DNA of 64,000 nt from Seonamhaeicola sp. (GCF_028281565.1 NZ_JANQJQ010000030.1:310001-374000), one strand, 5' to 3'; shown: positions 26,389 through 36,017, numbered from the stretch's first letter. Notes: generated by a model not told the origin, from the sequence alone. A program made the numbers and translations.

Positions 26389-26712
26389 ATGTTTGGAGAT
26401 ATGATGAATATGATGGGGAAACTCAAGGAAACCCAGAAAAAAGTTGAAGAGACCAAAAAACGCTTGGATACTGTTTTAGTTGATGAACAAAGTTCCGATA
26501 ATAAACTAAGTGTGACCCTTACTGCTAACAGGGAAATTAAGTCTATTACCATTGATGATGAACTGCTTCAGGATAAAGAACAACTTGAAGATTACCTGAT
26601 TTTAACCTTAAACAAAGCTATTGAAAAGGCTACAAAGGTCAATGAATCAGAATTAGCTGCTGTGGCTAAAGAAGGCTTGCCGAACATTCCGGGAATGGAT
26701 ATGTTCAAATAA
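26389..26712 (+). CDS. YbaB/EbfC nucleoid-associated protein
   Basis: A 107-residue protein starting [20 protein letters not shown], a helix followed by a short beta sheet ([20 protein letters not shown]) and a C-terminal helix, the YbaB fold. It binds DNA as a dimer and acts as a small nucleoid protein. In many bacteria it is next to dnaX or recR; here it stands alone. Convergent with threonine aldolase, 14 bp apart. Confidence 0.9.
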   Translation: MFGDMMNMMGKLKETQKKVEETKKRLDTVLVDEQSSDNKLSVTLTANREIKSITIDDELLQDKEQLEDYLILTLNKAIEKATKVNESELAAVAKEGLPNIPGMDMFK

Positions 26713-26726
26713 GATGGTAGACAAAA

Positions 26727-27743
26727 CTACATATCCTTTAAATAGCTTAGTATTATGTCGTGCATAGCATCCGTGTAATCCAAATGCGTCACCATTCTTA
26801 ATTTATTGCTTCCCATACTGATGATGTGAATGTTTTTATCTGCTAATTTTTGAACGAATACATTTTCGTTTATATCATTATTCAGTTCAAAAATCACGAT
26901 ATTGGTTTCAATGGGCTCCACGGTTTTTATAATTGAAAGTTGAGATAACACCTCGCCTATTTCTTTTGCTTTTTTATGATCCTCTGCCAGTCGCTCTATA
27001 TGATTGTCCAGTGCATAAAGTCCGGCTGCAGCTAAATAACCGGCTTGACGCATATTACCGCCAAAGACTTTTCTAATTCTTAAAGCGTTTTTCATCAGAT
27101 CCTCATCGCCTACCAAAACAGAGCCAACGGGACATCCTAGTCCTTTACTTAAACACACAGAAATCGTATTAAAAATGGCACCGTATTGACTTGCAGGTTC
27201 ATTTTTAGCTACTAAAGCATTCCATAATCTGGCACCATCTAAGTGAAGACCTAAATAGCTATCATTACAAACATTTCTAATTTTAAGTAACTCATCAAAA
27301 TTCCAACAAGCACCACCGCCTTTATTAGTAGTATTTTCTACAGCTACTAAACTTGATGGAGCATACCAATAGTCACCCGGGTTAATAGCTTCTTTAACCT
27401 GTTCCGCCGTAAACATCCCGCTATTCCCATCAATCAATTTACAGGAAGCTCCACTGTTAAAGGCAACACCTCCAGATTCGTAATTATAAATATGGGCATA
27501 CTTATCGCAAATAACTTGTTCTCCCGGACTGGTATGCAATTTTAGAGCCGTTTGATTGGCCATAGTGCCACTTGGAAAAAACAATGCCTTTGGTTTTCCA
27601 AACATTTTGGCAACTCGCTGCTCCAGTTTATTAACTGTTTCATCTTCTCTAAAAACATCATCACCAACTTTGGCATGCATCATGGCTTCCAACATGCCTT
27701 TTGTAGGCTTGGTGACGGTATCGCTTCTTAAGTCTATTAACAT
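26727..27743 (-). CDS. ltaE: Low-specificity L-threonine aldolase
   Basis: A 338-residue PLP enzyme (fold type I) that cleaves threonine or allo-threonine to glycine and acetaldehyde. The N-terminus [17 protein letters not shown] is diagnostic, FPSGTMANQTALKLH is the PLP-phosphate region, LHLDGARLWNA holds the cofactor aspartate, and the Schiff-base lysine is in CLSKGLGCPVGSVL. Length is typical. A broken, diverged copy of its 5' end lies at 31590-31770. Confidence 0.93.
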   Translation of the reverse strand: MLIDLRSDTVTKPTKGMLEAMMHAKVGDDVFREDETVNKLEQRVAKMFGKPKALFFPSGTMANQTALKLHTSPGEQVICDKYAHIYNYESGGVAFNSGASCKLIDGNSGMFTAEQVKEAINPGDYWYAPSSLVAVENTTNKGGGACWNFDELLKIRNVCNDSYLGLHLDGARLWNALVAKNEPASQYGAIFNTISVCLSKGLGCPVGSVLVGDEDLMKNALRIRKVFGGNMRQAGYLAAAGLYALDNHIERLAEDHKKAKEIGEVLSQLSIIKTVEPIETNIVIFELNNDINENVFVQKLADKNIHIISMGSNKLRMVTHLDYTDAMHDIILSYLKDM

Positions 27744-27814
27744 GGTGTTAAAAATAAGCTAAGTAATTCATATTTTTTTATCTTTAATAAGTAATTTCTT
27801 CAACTTAATTCAAA

Positions 27815-30319
27815 ATGAAAAAAAACATTATTCTTTTTACAGTCTGTATTATTTTTTGCTCATTTTCAATTTATACTAGAAATAATTTTTCTCAACTAGT
27901 TGATGAAAGTCTCAATGACTATAGTCTAAATGCTCCTGAAAAGATTTATGTACATACTGATAAACCTTACTATTCCTTGGATGAAAACATATGGTTTACA
28001 AGCTATTTAGTTGATGGTATCACGCATGAAAAAAGTACAAAAAGTTGGGTGATTCATGTAGAGTTAATTGATGAAAAGGACAGTATTGTTTCAAAGAAGA
28101 AGCTTTTTACAAATAATATTTCCGCTGCCGGTGATTTTAGAATTGGCAAAGATTGGAAATCAGGTAAATACCTTTTAAGAGCTTATACGAATTATATGAG
28201 AAACTATAGTTCAGACTATTTCTTTAAAAAGGAAATAAATATTTTATCATTAGAAAAAAAGGACAGTATTGAGGGCATACCACAAGCTAAAAACAAGGAT
28301 ATCAAAACAATTGATGATTTTAAACAGATAAAACCCGATTTGCATTTTTATCCCGAAGGTGGAGACCTTGTAAAAGGTATTAGAAGTAGAGTTGCCATTA
28401 AAGTTAAAAATATCGGGACCAATGATATTAATCTCTCCGGAGAAATATACAACAGCAATAACGAAGTAGTTTCAGAATTTAAAACAACAACGTTTGGTTT
28501 GGGAATATTTACCTTAAAGCCTGAACCTAACCAAGCCTACCATGCAAAATTAATTTTTAATGGTGTGGAGTATGAATACCCCATACCCAATGCCATTCCT
28601 GATGGTCATACCCTGGAAGTTGCAAACTCAGAAGGAGAACTTTTAGTTGATGTGAGATCAAACAGGCATAATGGACTTTACAATACATATTTGGTTTTGC
28701 ACCAAAGAGGTAAACTGGTTTTTAGCAAATTTCAACATCGTGTAGAAGCCAACTACACATTAAAAATACCAACCAATGATCTAAAAGATGGTGTGGCTCA
28801 TTTAACACTTTTTGATGCCTCTGGGAACCCTACCTGCGAACGCCTGGTTTTTGTATCTAATGATAACAATAAAGGAACTATTGAGATTAATGAAAGTAAA
28901 AAATCTTTAGGCAACAGGCAAAAGCAGACCCTAAACATACTTACTAAAGCCCATAATGGGGATGTCTTACCCAGCCGCTTGTCTATGAGTATAAGGGATT
29001 TAAACGCTTTCCCTTATAGTAAATACCATAAAAACATAAAAACCTATCTGTTATTAAATTCTGATTTAAGAGGCGCGATTGAAAACCCCGGCTACTTTTT
29101 TAACGGGAAAGATGAACTCAAAAAATTGCATTTATTAGATTTAACAATGCTCACAAACGGTTGGAGACGTTTTACCTGGAAAGATATACTTTACAATAAA
29201 GAATGGCACCAATTTGAACCAGAAAAAGGCATTTATATCTCCGGGAAAATTAGAAAGTTACAATCCCCTTATAATCCTGTACCGGCGGCTTCTACCAGGT
29301 TAACGTTTTACAATGAAAATATAGCGCAAGAACCTATTAAGAAAACAGATGCCATGGGGAATTTTGAATATGGACCGTTTATTTTTTTCGACTCGGTACA
29401 GACCATTGTAGAATCCAGGACCTCTCATTTTAAATCTAAAGATGATATCCATCGGAATTTACATATCACTATTAGCCATAATGATAACAGCCCTGAAATC
29501 AGTAGAACTAATATTTTTAAGGATAACCAGAATGAAGGTATACAACTAGAAAACTTTCTTAAGATCAACAAATATATTAGAAAGCTCAATTTTGAAATAA
29601 ATAAGAAACGGGAACGATTAGAAGAAGTTATGGTCATCGCACAATTGGAAAGTGAAGCAGAAAAACGAACCGAAGAACTGAATAACCGCACCAATCATGG
29701 TATAACCACACATAGATTAGACTTTGAAGTTGATTTTTTTGATAGCGGACAAAACCTTATAGAAGCTATAGGGTCGGGTGCTATACCCGGAGTAAACGCT
29801 TACGAATCACCAAATGGCACTACAGTTGTAAGTATAAGAGGTAACTCTGTGCCTCCTTTGGTTCTTTTAGATCAAATACCCATTAACATAGGGATTCTGA
29901 GCAAAATGCATACAACAGAAGTTTCTTTTATAGATATTTTAAAGGGAGCTGATGCTACATTTTACCCCAGAAGCTCAGGTGGCGTCATAGCCATATATAC
30001 TAAAACTGGTGAAAGGACTACAAATGAACTTCTTAGGATGGCAAAAAGAAAGCCCGGTATTATAGACTTTGCGGCACAAGGCTTTTACACGGCAAAAGAA
30101 TTTTATGCTCCTGACCATATTAACGGTTTTGATGAATTTGCTGAAGAAGATGTAAGAACCACATTGCATTGGGAGCCAAAAATTGTTGTTAACTCAGACT
30201 TTGGGAAAGATATTTCCTTTTTCACCTCAGATACGGACAGTGACTATCTTATAGAAATACAAGGGGTTTCAGAATCTGGTATCCCATTACATGCTATTAC
30301 CACTTTTTCAGTTGAATAA
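27815..30319 (+). CDS. MG2-type exported protein with C-terminal TonB plug domain
   Basis: An 834-residue protein with an N-terminal signal anchor. APEKIYVHTDKPYYSLDENI is a macroglobulin-like MG2 start; further Ig-like domains follow to about residue 600. A TonB-dependent receptor plug-like domain occupies about 640-745 (IPGVNAYESPNGTTVVSIRG, LLDQIPINIG, GADATFYPRSSGGVIAIYTK). No barrel follows, so it is not a full receptor. Such MG2-plug proteins are widespread in Bacteroidota, likely in the periplasm or at the outer membrane, with unknown partners. Confidence 0.78.
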   Translation: MKKNIILFTVCIIFCSFSIYTRNNFSQLVDESLNDYSLNAPEKIYVHTDKPYYSLDENIWFTSYLVDGITHEKSTKSWVIHVELIDEKDSIVSKKKLFTNNISAAGDFRIGKDWKSGKYLLRAYTNYMRNYSSDYFFKKEINILSLEKKDSIEGIPQAKNKDIKTIDDFKQIKPDLHFYPEGGDLVKGIRSRVAIKVKNIGTNDINLSGEIYNSNNEVVSEFKTTTFGLGIFTLKPEPNQAYHAKLIFNGVEYEYPIPNAIPDGHTLEVANSEGELLVDVRSNRHNGLYNTYLVLHQRGKLVFSKFQHRVEANYTLKIPTNDLKDGVAHLTLFDASGNPTCERLVFVSNDNNKGTIEINESKKSLGNRQKQTLNILTKAHNGDVLPSRLSMSIRDLNAFPYSKYHKNIKTYLLLNSDLRGAIENPGYFFNGKDELKKLHLLDLTMLTNGWRRFTWKDILYNKEWHQFEPEKGIYISGKIRKLQSPYNPVPAASTRLTFYNENIAQEPIKKTDAMGNFEYGPFIFFDSVQTIVESRTSHFKSKDDIHRNLHITISHNDNSPEISRTNIFKDNQNEGIQLENFLKINKYIRKLNFEINKKRERLEEVMVIAQLESEAEKRTEELNNRTNHGITTHRLDFEVDFFDSGQNLIEAIGSGAIPGVNAYESPNGTTVVSIRGNSVPPLVLLDQIPINIGILSKMHTTEVSFIDILKGADATFYPRSSGGVIAIYTKTGERTTNELLRMAKRKPGIIDFAAQGFYTAKEFYAPDHINGFDEFAEEDVRTTLHWEPKIVVNSDFGKDISFFTSDTDSDYLIEIQGVSESGIPLHAITTFSVE

Positions 30320-30855
30320 ACAATAAAACTATTAGCAATTAATGGTTTAATGAATCTATACTATTTTATAGAAAACATCTTTTTTTATTAATTCAGACGG
30401 TTAAATTTCAAATATAAAACTTATGACCAGCCAACATAAACTAATCATGATTAAGTATACCGGTTAGATTATTAATTATTCGTGCAGTATATGTTTTAAG
30501 TGCTTCGTACAATATTCCATAAGCAAAATTTACCGCAGATCAGGTTAAAATAAACAACCCCTTTTATTGGAGTTTTTCAAATTTGGATATTCTACTATGT
30601 ATGATTAGTTGTTAACAATGTTTGTTTTTTGTGGGAATTATACTTTACCATATCAATAGAAAACCTCTTTTATTAGTATGAGATATTTTTTTATTTTACA
30701 CTAATAATCAAGGATTTATAACCTGCCCAAAATGTTTCATAAAGCCCTTTGGCAATGCTCAAAATAGCCATTTAACGATAATGCATGTGTTTCATCGTTA
30801 ATTCAACATTTAACTTCTAATTAAATTTAATTTATATAATAGTTAATAATTTATC
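30320..30855. other. Gene-poor stretch containing a decayed membrane-protein gene
   Basis: A 536-bp gap. Its central part (30423-30705) and the preceding 60 bp align with the gene at 31852 and its leader; the rest shows no coding frame. No terminator or strong promoter was found. Confidence 0.7.
30423..30705 (+). pseudogene. Decayed paralogue of the 207-residue membrane protein
   Basis: The stretch begins TATAAAACTTATGACCA as in the intact gene at 31852 and continues with recognisable DNA similarity. Shared segments include TATGTTTTA, GCAAAATTTAC, TGTTTGTTTTTT and CAATAGAAAA in the same order and approximate spacing. The frame opens MTSQHKLIMIKYTG and then hits a stop. Several indels disrupt the rest. 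Similarity fades near 30705, perhaps resuming at GCCCAAAAT (30725). This is a pseudogene or fragment, not a functional gene. Confidence 0.75.
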
Positions 30856-31545
30856 ATGAATATACAACTAAGTGCGAAAAGCATATTAAAATTCCTTTTA
30901 GTAATAATTGCATTGCTATTCCTTTTAAACGTGGTGGATATCTTTTTACGGGTTTATCTTGAACTTGATAACCCTATAATAAATAAATTAACCACATTTT
31001 TCAATTTCAATTATGAAAATAGTGTCCCAACGGCATACTCAGCCGTAGCCATCTTATTATGTTCCATTCTGCTATTTATAATTTCTACTGATAATAACCT
31101 TAGTAAAAGTAATTCCAGAAAGTGGTTATTTTTATCATTAGTATTTTTATTTCTCTTTTTTGATGAAATCATAGAATTTCATGAAACTATTGATTATTAT
31201 GTGCAGAGCAGGCTTAACACTACTGGAATGTTATTTTTTGCCTGGGTAATACCATATTCATTATTCGTAGCAGTTTTAGGTTTAGTTTATATCAGGTTTC
31301 TTTGGAATCTTAAAAAAAACATCAGGACATTATTCATAGTCTCAGGAATAATTTATGTAGGAGGAGCCATTGGAATGGAACTATTTCAAGCACAGATTAT
31401 CTATACTACCAGAGAACATAATATTATATACTACATATTTACAAGTATTGAGGAACTCATGGAAATGCTTGGAATTGCAATTTTTATTTACGCCCTTGTA
31501 TTATATATAGAAACCGAATTTGAATTTTTCCAATTAAAAATTTAA
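30856..31545 (+). CDS. Multi-pass membrane protein, unknown family
   Basis: A 229-residue protein with about six hydrophobic helices and short loops. Polar residues lie inside helices: FFDEIIEFHETI after the third helix, GGAIGMELFQA and FTSIEELMEMLG near the end. The same pattern (LLDDLFMIHDYA, IIDMVFENSG, IEDSFKFLG) is present in the protein at 31852, so the two belong to one family. The acid/His arrangement could be a metal site, like that in membrane hydrolases of the ceramidase/PAQR type, but this is only a resemblance. No function is assigned. Confidence 0.7.
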   Translation: MNIQLSAKSILKFLLVIIALLFLLNVVDIFLRVYLELDNPIINKLTTFFNFNYENSVPTAYSAVAILLCSILLFIISTDNNLSKSNSRKWLFLSLVFLFLFFDEIIEFHETIDYYVQSRLNTTGMLFFAWVIPYSLFVAVLGLVYIRFLWNLKKNIRTLFIVSGIIYVGGAIGMELFQAQIIYTTREHNIIYYIFTSIEELMEMLGIAIFIYALVLYIETEFEFFQLKI

Positions 31546-31851
31546 ACTTAATATAGGCAAGTTTGTATTTAACCCTGAAAGTATTTAATTGGCTACAATT
31601 TAGAACCGTTTGGTTGGTCATAATACCATAAACATTTTAGTAACTTCCAGCTGCCGTTTATTAACTGTTTAGTTTTCTATAAAAGCATCTTCACCAACTT
31701 TGGTTTGCATTATAGCTTTCAACATGTCTTTTGTTGGTTTAGTAACAGTATCACTTCTTAAGTCAATCATTTTTTGTTTTATAAACCTACATTATTTGTA
31801 GGAAAAGGTTTTTTTGTTAATTTAGGCGCTGATATTTGAAATATAAAACTT
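31546..31851. other. Gene-free stretch with a broken threonine aldolase fragment
   Basis: 306 bp between the two membrane-protein genes. Most of it (31590-31770) is the minus-strand remnant of a threonine aldolase gene. The rest is the leader of the 31852 gene, with a small inverted repeat near 31788-31802 (CCTAC, GTAGG). Confidence 0.7.
31590..31770 (-). pseudogene. Remnant of a second threonine aldolase gene, 5' end
   Basis: Read on the minus strand it starts [18 protein letters not shown] and continues [10 protein letters not shown] before a stop, closely matching the intact ltaE N-terminus. Beyond the stop, TVNK and KMF fragments continue the alignment in shifted frames, and about 28 bp of the intact gene are missing. 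Roughly four in five bases match. Many differences are at third positions, suggesting it diverged as a working gene before breaking. Confidence 0.85.
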
Positions 31852-32475
31852 ATGACCAACAAATATAAGGTTATCGTACTTACTTATGCTGCTACTTTAT
31901 TAATAATTTGTACTGTTTATGTTTTAGGTACTTTATATAATATTACATATGCAAAATTTACAGCTGATCCTGCAAAAATATATAACGCAAGCCCTTTTAC
32001 CGGAGTACTCTCAAACCTGGGTGTTCTAATGTGGTGTGTGGCGAGTAGTGTTTGTTTTTTTTCAGGAATTCTATTGTATCGTACCAATAGAAAATCAGCC
32101 TTATTTTTATTAGTGTCAGGTATCTTTTCTTCTATACTTCTCTTAGATGACTTGTTTATGATACATGACTATGCTATATATTTAATTATGCCATTTGAGC
32201 ATGCCCAAAATATTGTTTTAATACTTTACATACTACTCACTTTTTGGTATTTATTCAGGTTTTATAAAATACTTTTGAGTGTGCATTATTACATATTCAT
32301 TACGGCCTGCTTTTTTTTAGGAATGTCCTTAATTATTGATATGGTTTTTGAAAATAGCGGGTTAGAATACTTTATTGAGGATAGTTTTAAGTTTTTAGGA
32401 ATTACCAGTTGGATGCTATTTTTCACCTGTGCTTCACATCAATTTTTATCGAAAAAAATTACGACTAAAAATTAA
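31852..32475 (+). CDS. Multi-pass membrane protein, related to 30856 product
   Basis: A 207-residue protein with about six hydrophobic helices. It shares with its neighbour a DD/DE-x4-H-D/E motif (LLDDLFMIHDYA), an acidic motif in the fifth helix (IIDMVFENSG) and ED-x2-K-x2-G before the last helix. It has an acidic-histidine core, no signal peptide and no known domain. A decayed third copy lies at 30423. Its upstream DNA contains a broken threonine aldolase, so it may have arrived with that gene by recombination. Confidence 0.7.
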   Translation: MTNKYKVIVLTYAATLLIICTVYVLGTLYNITYAKFTADPAKIYNASPFTGVLSNLGVLMWCVASSVCFFSGILLYRTNRKSALFLLVSGIFSSILLLDDLFMIHDYAIYLIMPFEHAQNIVLILYILLTFWYLFRFYKILLSVHYYIFITACFFLGMSLIIDMVFENSGLEYFIEDSFKFLGITSWMLFFTCASHQFLSKKITTKN

Positions 32476-33596
32476 CCGGGTAATAAACTTCTTATTTTAT
32501 CTCTTATAAGATTCAGAAATGGTAAAGGGTCTTTTAAGTAGTATTTTATGGGCGTATTGCGCAATAAAAACTTAATCTTAAATAAAAACAACTTATTGTT
32601 TCTAAATGTTTTTCCAATACCCCTTAAGTCCATAAACTTAATATTTCTGTATTCAGGCTTACCAAATGCTATGTCCAAACGCTCAAGGCAATATAAATAT
32701 GGAAAATTTACTCCTGCTATTTCAGATGCTTCGGTTGTTTCCCAAAACCTGGGATTAATTTCGATAACTTTAAATGTTTTGTCATTAACATCATAACGCA
32801 TATCAATATGTGCTATGCCGGACCAATTAAGTGATTTAACTAATTTTTTAACAACTATATATAGTTCTTTTTCATGCAAAAACTCCAGTCCAATATTTGG
32901 TTCAAATTCACTGTCACCCTGCAAAATCCCCTTTTGAATCGTAAAAGCCAAAATTTTGCCATTTTTGCATAAAACACTGCAATCTATATCATACCCTTGA
33001 ATATAACTTTGAATTAAAAAAGGGAATTCTACCTTATTTGATGAAAAAAAGTTTTTAACAGATAAACTATCCTTTAATAAAATAATCCCTTTACCTCCAC
33101 CGCCACCTTCAAAAGGTTTCATCAAAACAGGGAACTCAAGAGGCAGGGTACTTAGATCATCAGTGGTATTATATAATATTGTTTTTGGTGCAGGAATTTG
33201 AAAAGACTGCAAGTGCTTTGACAACAGTCCTTTATTGTTTGCCGTATTAAAAGTATTTAGTTCCGGTAAAAGGACCAACTTACTATTCTGAAGTAAAATC
33301 GACTTGTTTTTTATCAAAGTTAATATCCCATATTCATCTATGGGCATTATAACATCTATTTCAAATTTTTTAAGTTCTTCATTTAAATTCGAAACCCATT
33401 CTGTCTCATTAGCTGCTTTAGGGTAATATGAAAAGTTTTTTACTTTTCTGGACTTTCTAACAAAATCGTTTTTATTATTGGAAAGGGCATAGATTTTTAC
33501 ACCCTTAATTTCAGACAAGCAATTTACAACATATGTTAGCAAATTTGATTCCCCCCCAGGAATCATAACAGAAAAGTTTTTTAAGCTTTTTCGCAT
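32472..33596 (-). CDS. ATP-grasp ligase-like protein
   Basis: A protein of about 374 residues starting MRKSLKNFSVMIPGGESNLL. The ATP-grasp fold shows PVLMKPFEGGGGGKGIILLK (glycine-rich loop), FLIQSYIQGYDIDCSVL, and the metal-binding KVIEINPRFWETTEAS. This arrangement, like that of carbamoyl-phosphate synthase-like ligases, suggests formation of an amide or peptide bond to a carboxylate. The substrate is unknown. The frame remains open upstream to 33725, but that extension looks like leader sequence. The stop overlaps the convergent membrane gene. Confidence 0.8.
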   Translation of the reverse strand: MRKSLKNFSVMIPGGESNLLTYVVNCLSEIKGVKIYALSNNKNDFVRKSRKVKNFSYYPKAANETEWVSNLNEELKKFEIDVIMPIDEYGILTLIKNKSILLQNSKLVLLPELNTFNTANNKGLLSKHLQSFQIPAPKTILYNTTDDLSTLPLEFPVLMKPFEGGGGGKGIILLKDSLSVKNFFSSNKVEFPFLIQSYIQGYDIDCSVLCKNGKILAFTIQKGILQGDSEFEPNIGLEFLHEKELYIVVKKLVKSLNWSGIAHIDMRYDVNDKTFKVIEINPRFWETTEASEIAGVNFPYLYCLERLDIAFGKPEYRNIKFMDLRGIGKTFRNNKLFLFKIKFLLRNTPIKYYLKDPLPFLNLIRDKIRSLLPG

Positions 33597-33757
33597 ATAA
33601 ATCAGTCTACTATTTCTTTTAATTCCGTTTGAAAATAGAGCAAAATAAATAATTACAAAAATATTTTTTTTTAAAGCGTTCAGATTATCTTTCAAATGCA
33701 AAACCTCAACCATAATAAAACACATGAAAATAATAGTTACAGTATCACAATAAATTC

Positions 33758-33765
33758 TATTTTTG
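33758..33765 (+). promoter_or_regulatory. -7 promoter element for prfB
   Basis: TATTTTTG is a full match to TAnnTTTG. It leaves only 18 bp to the prfB start codon. Confidence 0.6.
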
Positions 33766-33783
33766 TTCCAAACAAATGTTACT

Positions 33784-34894
33784 ATGATTACATCAGATCA
33801 AATTAAAGATCTTAATACCCGCCTTGACAAACTAAGGCACTATCTTTGACATAGATAGAAAGCTTATTGAAATTCAAAACGAAGAAGAACAAACCTTCGA
33901 TCCCAATTTTTGGGATGACCCTAAAGCTGCTGAAGTGGTTATGAAATCGCTCCGGGTTAAAAAGAAATGGGTTGAAGATTACAGCACAATTAAATCGCAA
34001 ATAGAAGATTTAGAAGTGTTGTATGAGTTTTATAAGGAGGGTGAAACCTCTGCTGAAGAAGTAGAAGCTCATTTTGAAAAATCTGCCACTATCCTTGAAG
34101 ATATAGAGTTTAGAAACATGCTTTCGGATGAAGGCGATAGTTTAAGCGCAGTTCTTCAAATCACCGCCGGTGCTGGAGGTACCGAAAGTTGTGACTGGGC
34201 CAGTATGTTGATGCGTATGTATTTAATGTATGCTGAAAAAAATGGCTATAAAGTAAAAGAATTAAACTATCAGGAAGGTGATGTTGCCGGCATTAAAACG
34301 GTGACCTTAGAGATTGAAGGGGATTTTGCTTTTGGCTGGTTGAAAGGTGAAAATGGCGTACACAGATTGGTGAGAATTTCTCCGTTTGACAGCAATGCTA
34401 AACGTCATACCAGTTTTGCATCGGTTTACGTGTATCCGTTAGTGGATGATACTATTGAAATAGAAATCAATCCGGCTGATATTGAAATTACTACAGCCAG
34501 ATCCAGTGGTGCCGGTGGACAAAATGTAAATAAAGTTGAGACCAAGGTGCAACTGGTCCATAAACCGACAGGCATACAAATTTCATGTTCTGAAACCCGT
34601 TCGCAGCATGATAACAGAGAACGGGCCATGCAAATGTTACGCTCTCAGTTATATGAAATAGAGCTTGAAAAACAACGTGCCCAAAGAGATGATATTGAAG
34701 CCGGTAAAATGAAAATTGAATGGGGCAGTCAAATTCGTAATTACGTGATGCATCCCTATAAATTGGTTAAGGATGTTAGAACGTCGCATGAAACAGGTAA
34801 TGTAGACGCCGTAATGAACGGTGACATAGATCCGTTCCTGAAATCATACTTAATGATGATGGGACAAAAACAAGAAGAAACAGACCAGTTATGA
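33784..34894 (+). CDS. prfB: Peptide chain release factor 2 with programmed +1 frameshift
   Basis: The gene opens at 33784 ([20 protein letters not shown]) and meets an in-frame TGA at 33847-33849 in the context TATCTTTGAC. Shifting one base forward at CTT continues as [14 protein letters not shown] to 34894, giving about 369 residues, the normal RF2 length. RF2 marks are present: the SPF anticodon tripeptide in [12 protein letters not shown] and GGQ in [11 protein letters not shown]. The CTTTGAC site is the classic autoregulatory frameshift. The upstream Shine-Dalgarno-like element of other bacteria (AGGGGG) is absent, only AAGG six bases before CTT. Confidence 0.95.
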
Positions 34895-35508
34895 ACAAAA
34901 TAGATACTTTTATTTTCGACCTTGGAGGCGTTCTGATCGATTGGAATCCGGAATATGTTTTCTTAGATGAATTTAACGGCGACCGGGAAAAAATGCAATG
35001 GTTTTTTGATACTATCTGCACCAGTGATTGGAATGAAAACCAGGATGCCGGTTACCCTATGGCAAAAGCAACTGAAGAGCGTGTAGCTATGTTTCCTGAA
35101 CATGAAAAGCTTATTAGAATGTTTTACGGCAGATGGATAGAAATGTTAGGCGATGCTATTTCAGGTACAGTCGCGATTTTAAAAAAACTTATTGATTCAA
35201 ATAACTTCAAAGTGGTGGCTTTGACTAACTGGAGCGCCGAAACCTTCCCTATTGCATTAGACAGGTTTGAGTTTTTACAATGGTTTGAAGGTATCATCGT
35301 TTCGGGTGAAGAAAAAACCAGGAAGCCTTTTGATGACATTTACCACTTAACCCTAAATCGATTTGATATAAAAGCTGAAAATGCCATTTTTATAGATGAT
35401 AATGCCAGAAACATTGAGGCTGCTAATAACTTAGGGATCAATGGCATTCGTTTTAAAAGTCCGGAACAACTAATTGTAGATTTAAAAAAATTTAACATCC
35501 ATATATAA
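34891..35508 (+). CDS. HAD-superfamily hydrolase (YihX-like)
   Basis: A 205-residue phosphatase-like protein with the HAD motifs: [15 protein letters not shown] (motif I), [11 protein letters not shown] (motif II), [10 protein letters not shown] (motif III lysine) and [13 protein letters not shown] (motif IV). This is the subgroup of sugar-phosphate/alpha-glucose-1-phosphate phosphatases. The first motif is DLGGV rather than DxDxT, as usual for it. The ATG overlaps the prfB stop (ATGA), so it is translationally coupled to prfB. Confidence 0.88.
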   Translation: MNKIDTFIFDLGGVLIDWNPEYVFLDEFNGDREKMQWFFDTICTSDWNENQDAGYPMAKATEERVAMFPEHEKLIRMFYGRWIEMLGDAISGTVAILKKLIDSNNFKVVALTNWSAETFPIALDRFEFLQWFEGIIVSGEEKTRKPFDDIYHLTLNRFDIKAENAIFIDDNARNIEAANNLGINGIRFKSPEQLIVDLKKFNIHI

Positions 35509-35849
35509 TGATCAAAATATATCATAACAATCGCTGTAGCAAATCCCGCTTAGGGTTAGGTGTTTTAGAAGCTTCAGGCAAAGATTTTGAAATTATAAAA
35601 TATTTAGAAGCCGTTCCTTCCAAAGAAGAATTACAGGAAATCATTAATCTTTTAGGAATTAAACCAATTGAGCTGGTTAGAAAGAACGAAGCCATTTGGA
35701 AAGAAAAATTTAAAGGAAAGGATCTAAGTGATTCCGATCTTATAGAAGCTATGGCAGAACATCCAAAACTTATTGAAAGACCCATTGTTATAAATGGTGA
35801 TAAAGCAGTTATTGGAAGACCTACAGAAAAGATATTAGAAATAATTTAA
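35508..35849 (+). CDS. ArsC/Spx-like thioredoxin-fold protein
   Basis: A 113-residue protein with [18 protein letters not shown] (Cys10, the ArsC-family active cysteine with adjacent basic residues) and [19 protein letters not shown], the conserved C-terminal RP motif. It resembles the glutaredoxin-type arsenate reductase family. Whether it reduces arsenate or acts otherwise is not known. The start codon overlaps the HAD stop (TAATG). Confidence 0.85.
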   Translation: MIKIYHNNRCSKSRLGLGVLEASGKDFEIIKYLEAVPSKEELQEIINLLGIKPIELVRKNEAIWKEKFKGKDLSDSDLIEAMAEHPKLIERPIVINGDKAVIGRPTEKILEII

Positions 35850-35984
35850 TCCGGGTACTTCTTCATTGTGCTTCTTTTTAGCATGTCATTACTTGCTAAA
35901 CATTGTATATACTTAGTATAGACTAATTTAACATTCTTAAATTCTATTAACAGAATTTTAACCAATTCTAACTAAACCATAGGT

Positions 35985-35992
35985 TACATTTG
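35985..35992 (+). promoter_or_regulatory. -7 promoter element of receptor gene
   Basis: TACATTTG matches the consensus and lies 25 bp before the ATG at 36018. Confidence 0.55.
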
Positions 35993-36017
35993 CGGTCTAA
36001 AGCATTAAACGTTTTTG

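Noticed and set aside
33551-33557. Seven-C run in the ATP-grasp gene as a phase-variable tract
   Set aside because: Seven bases is short, and it encodes the conserved glycines near the N-terminus; the ten-base run in yfhO is a better candidate.
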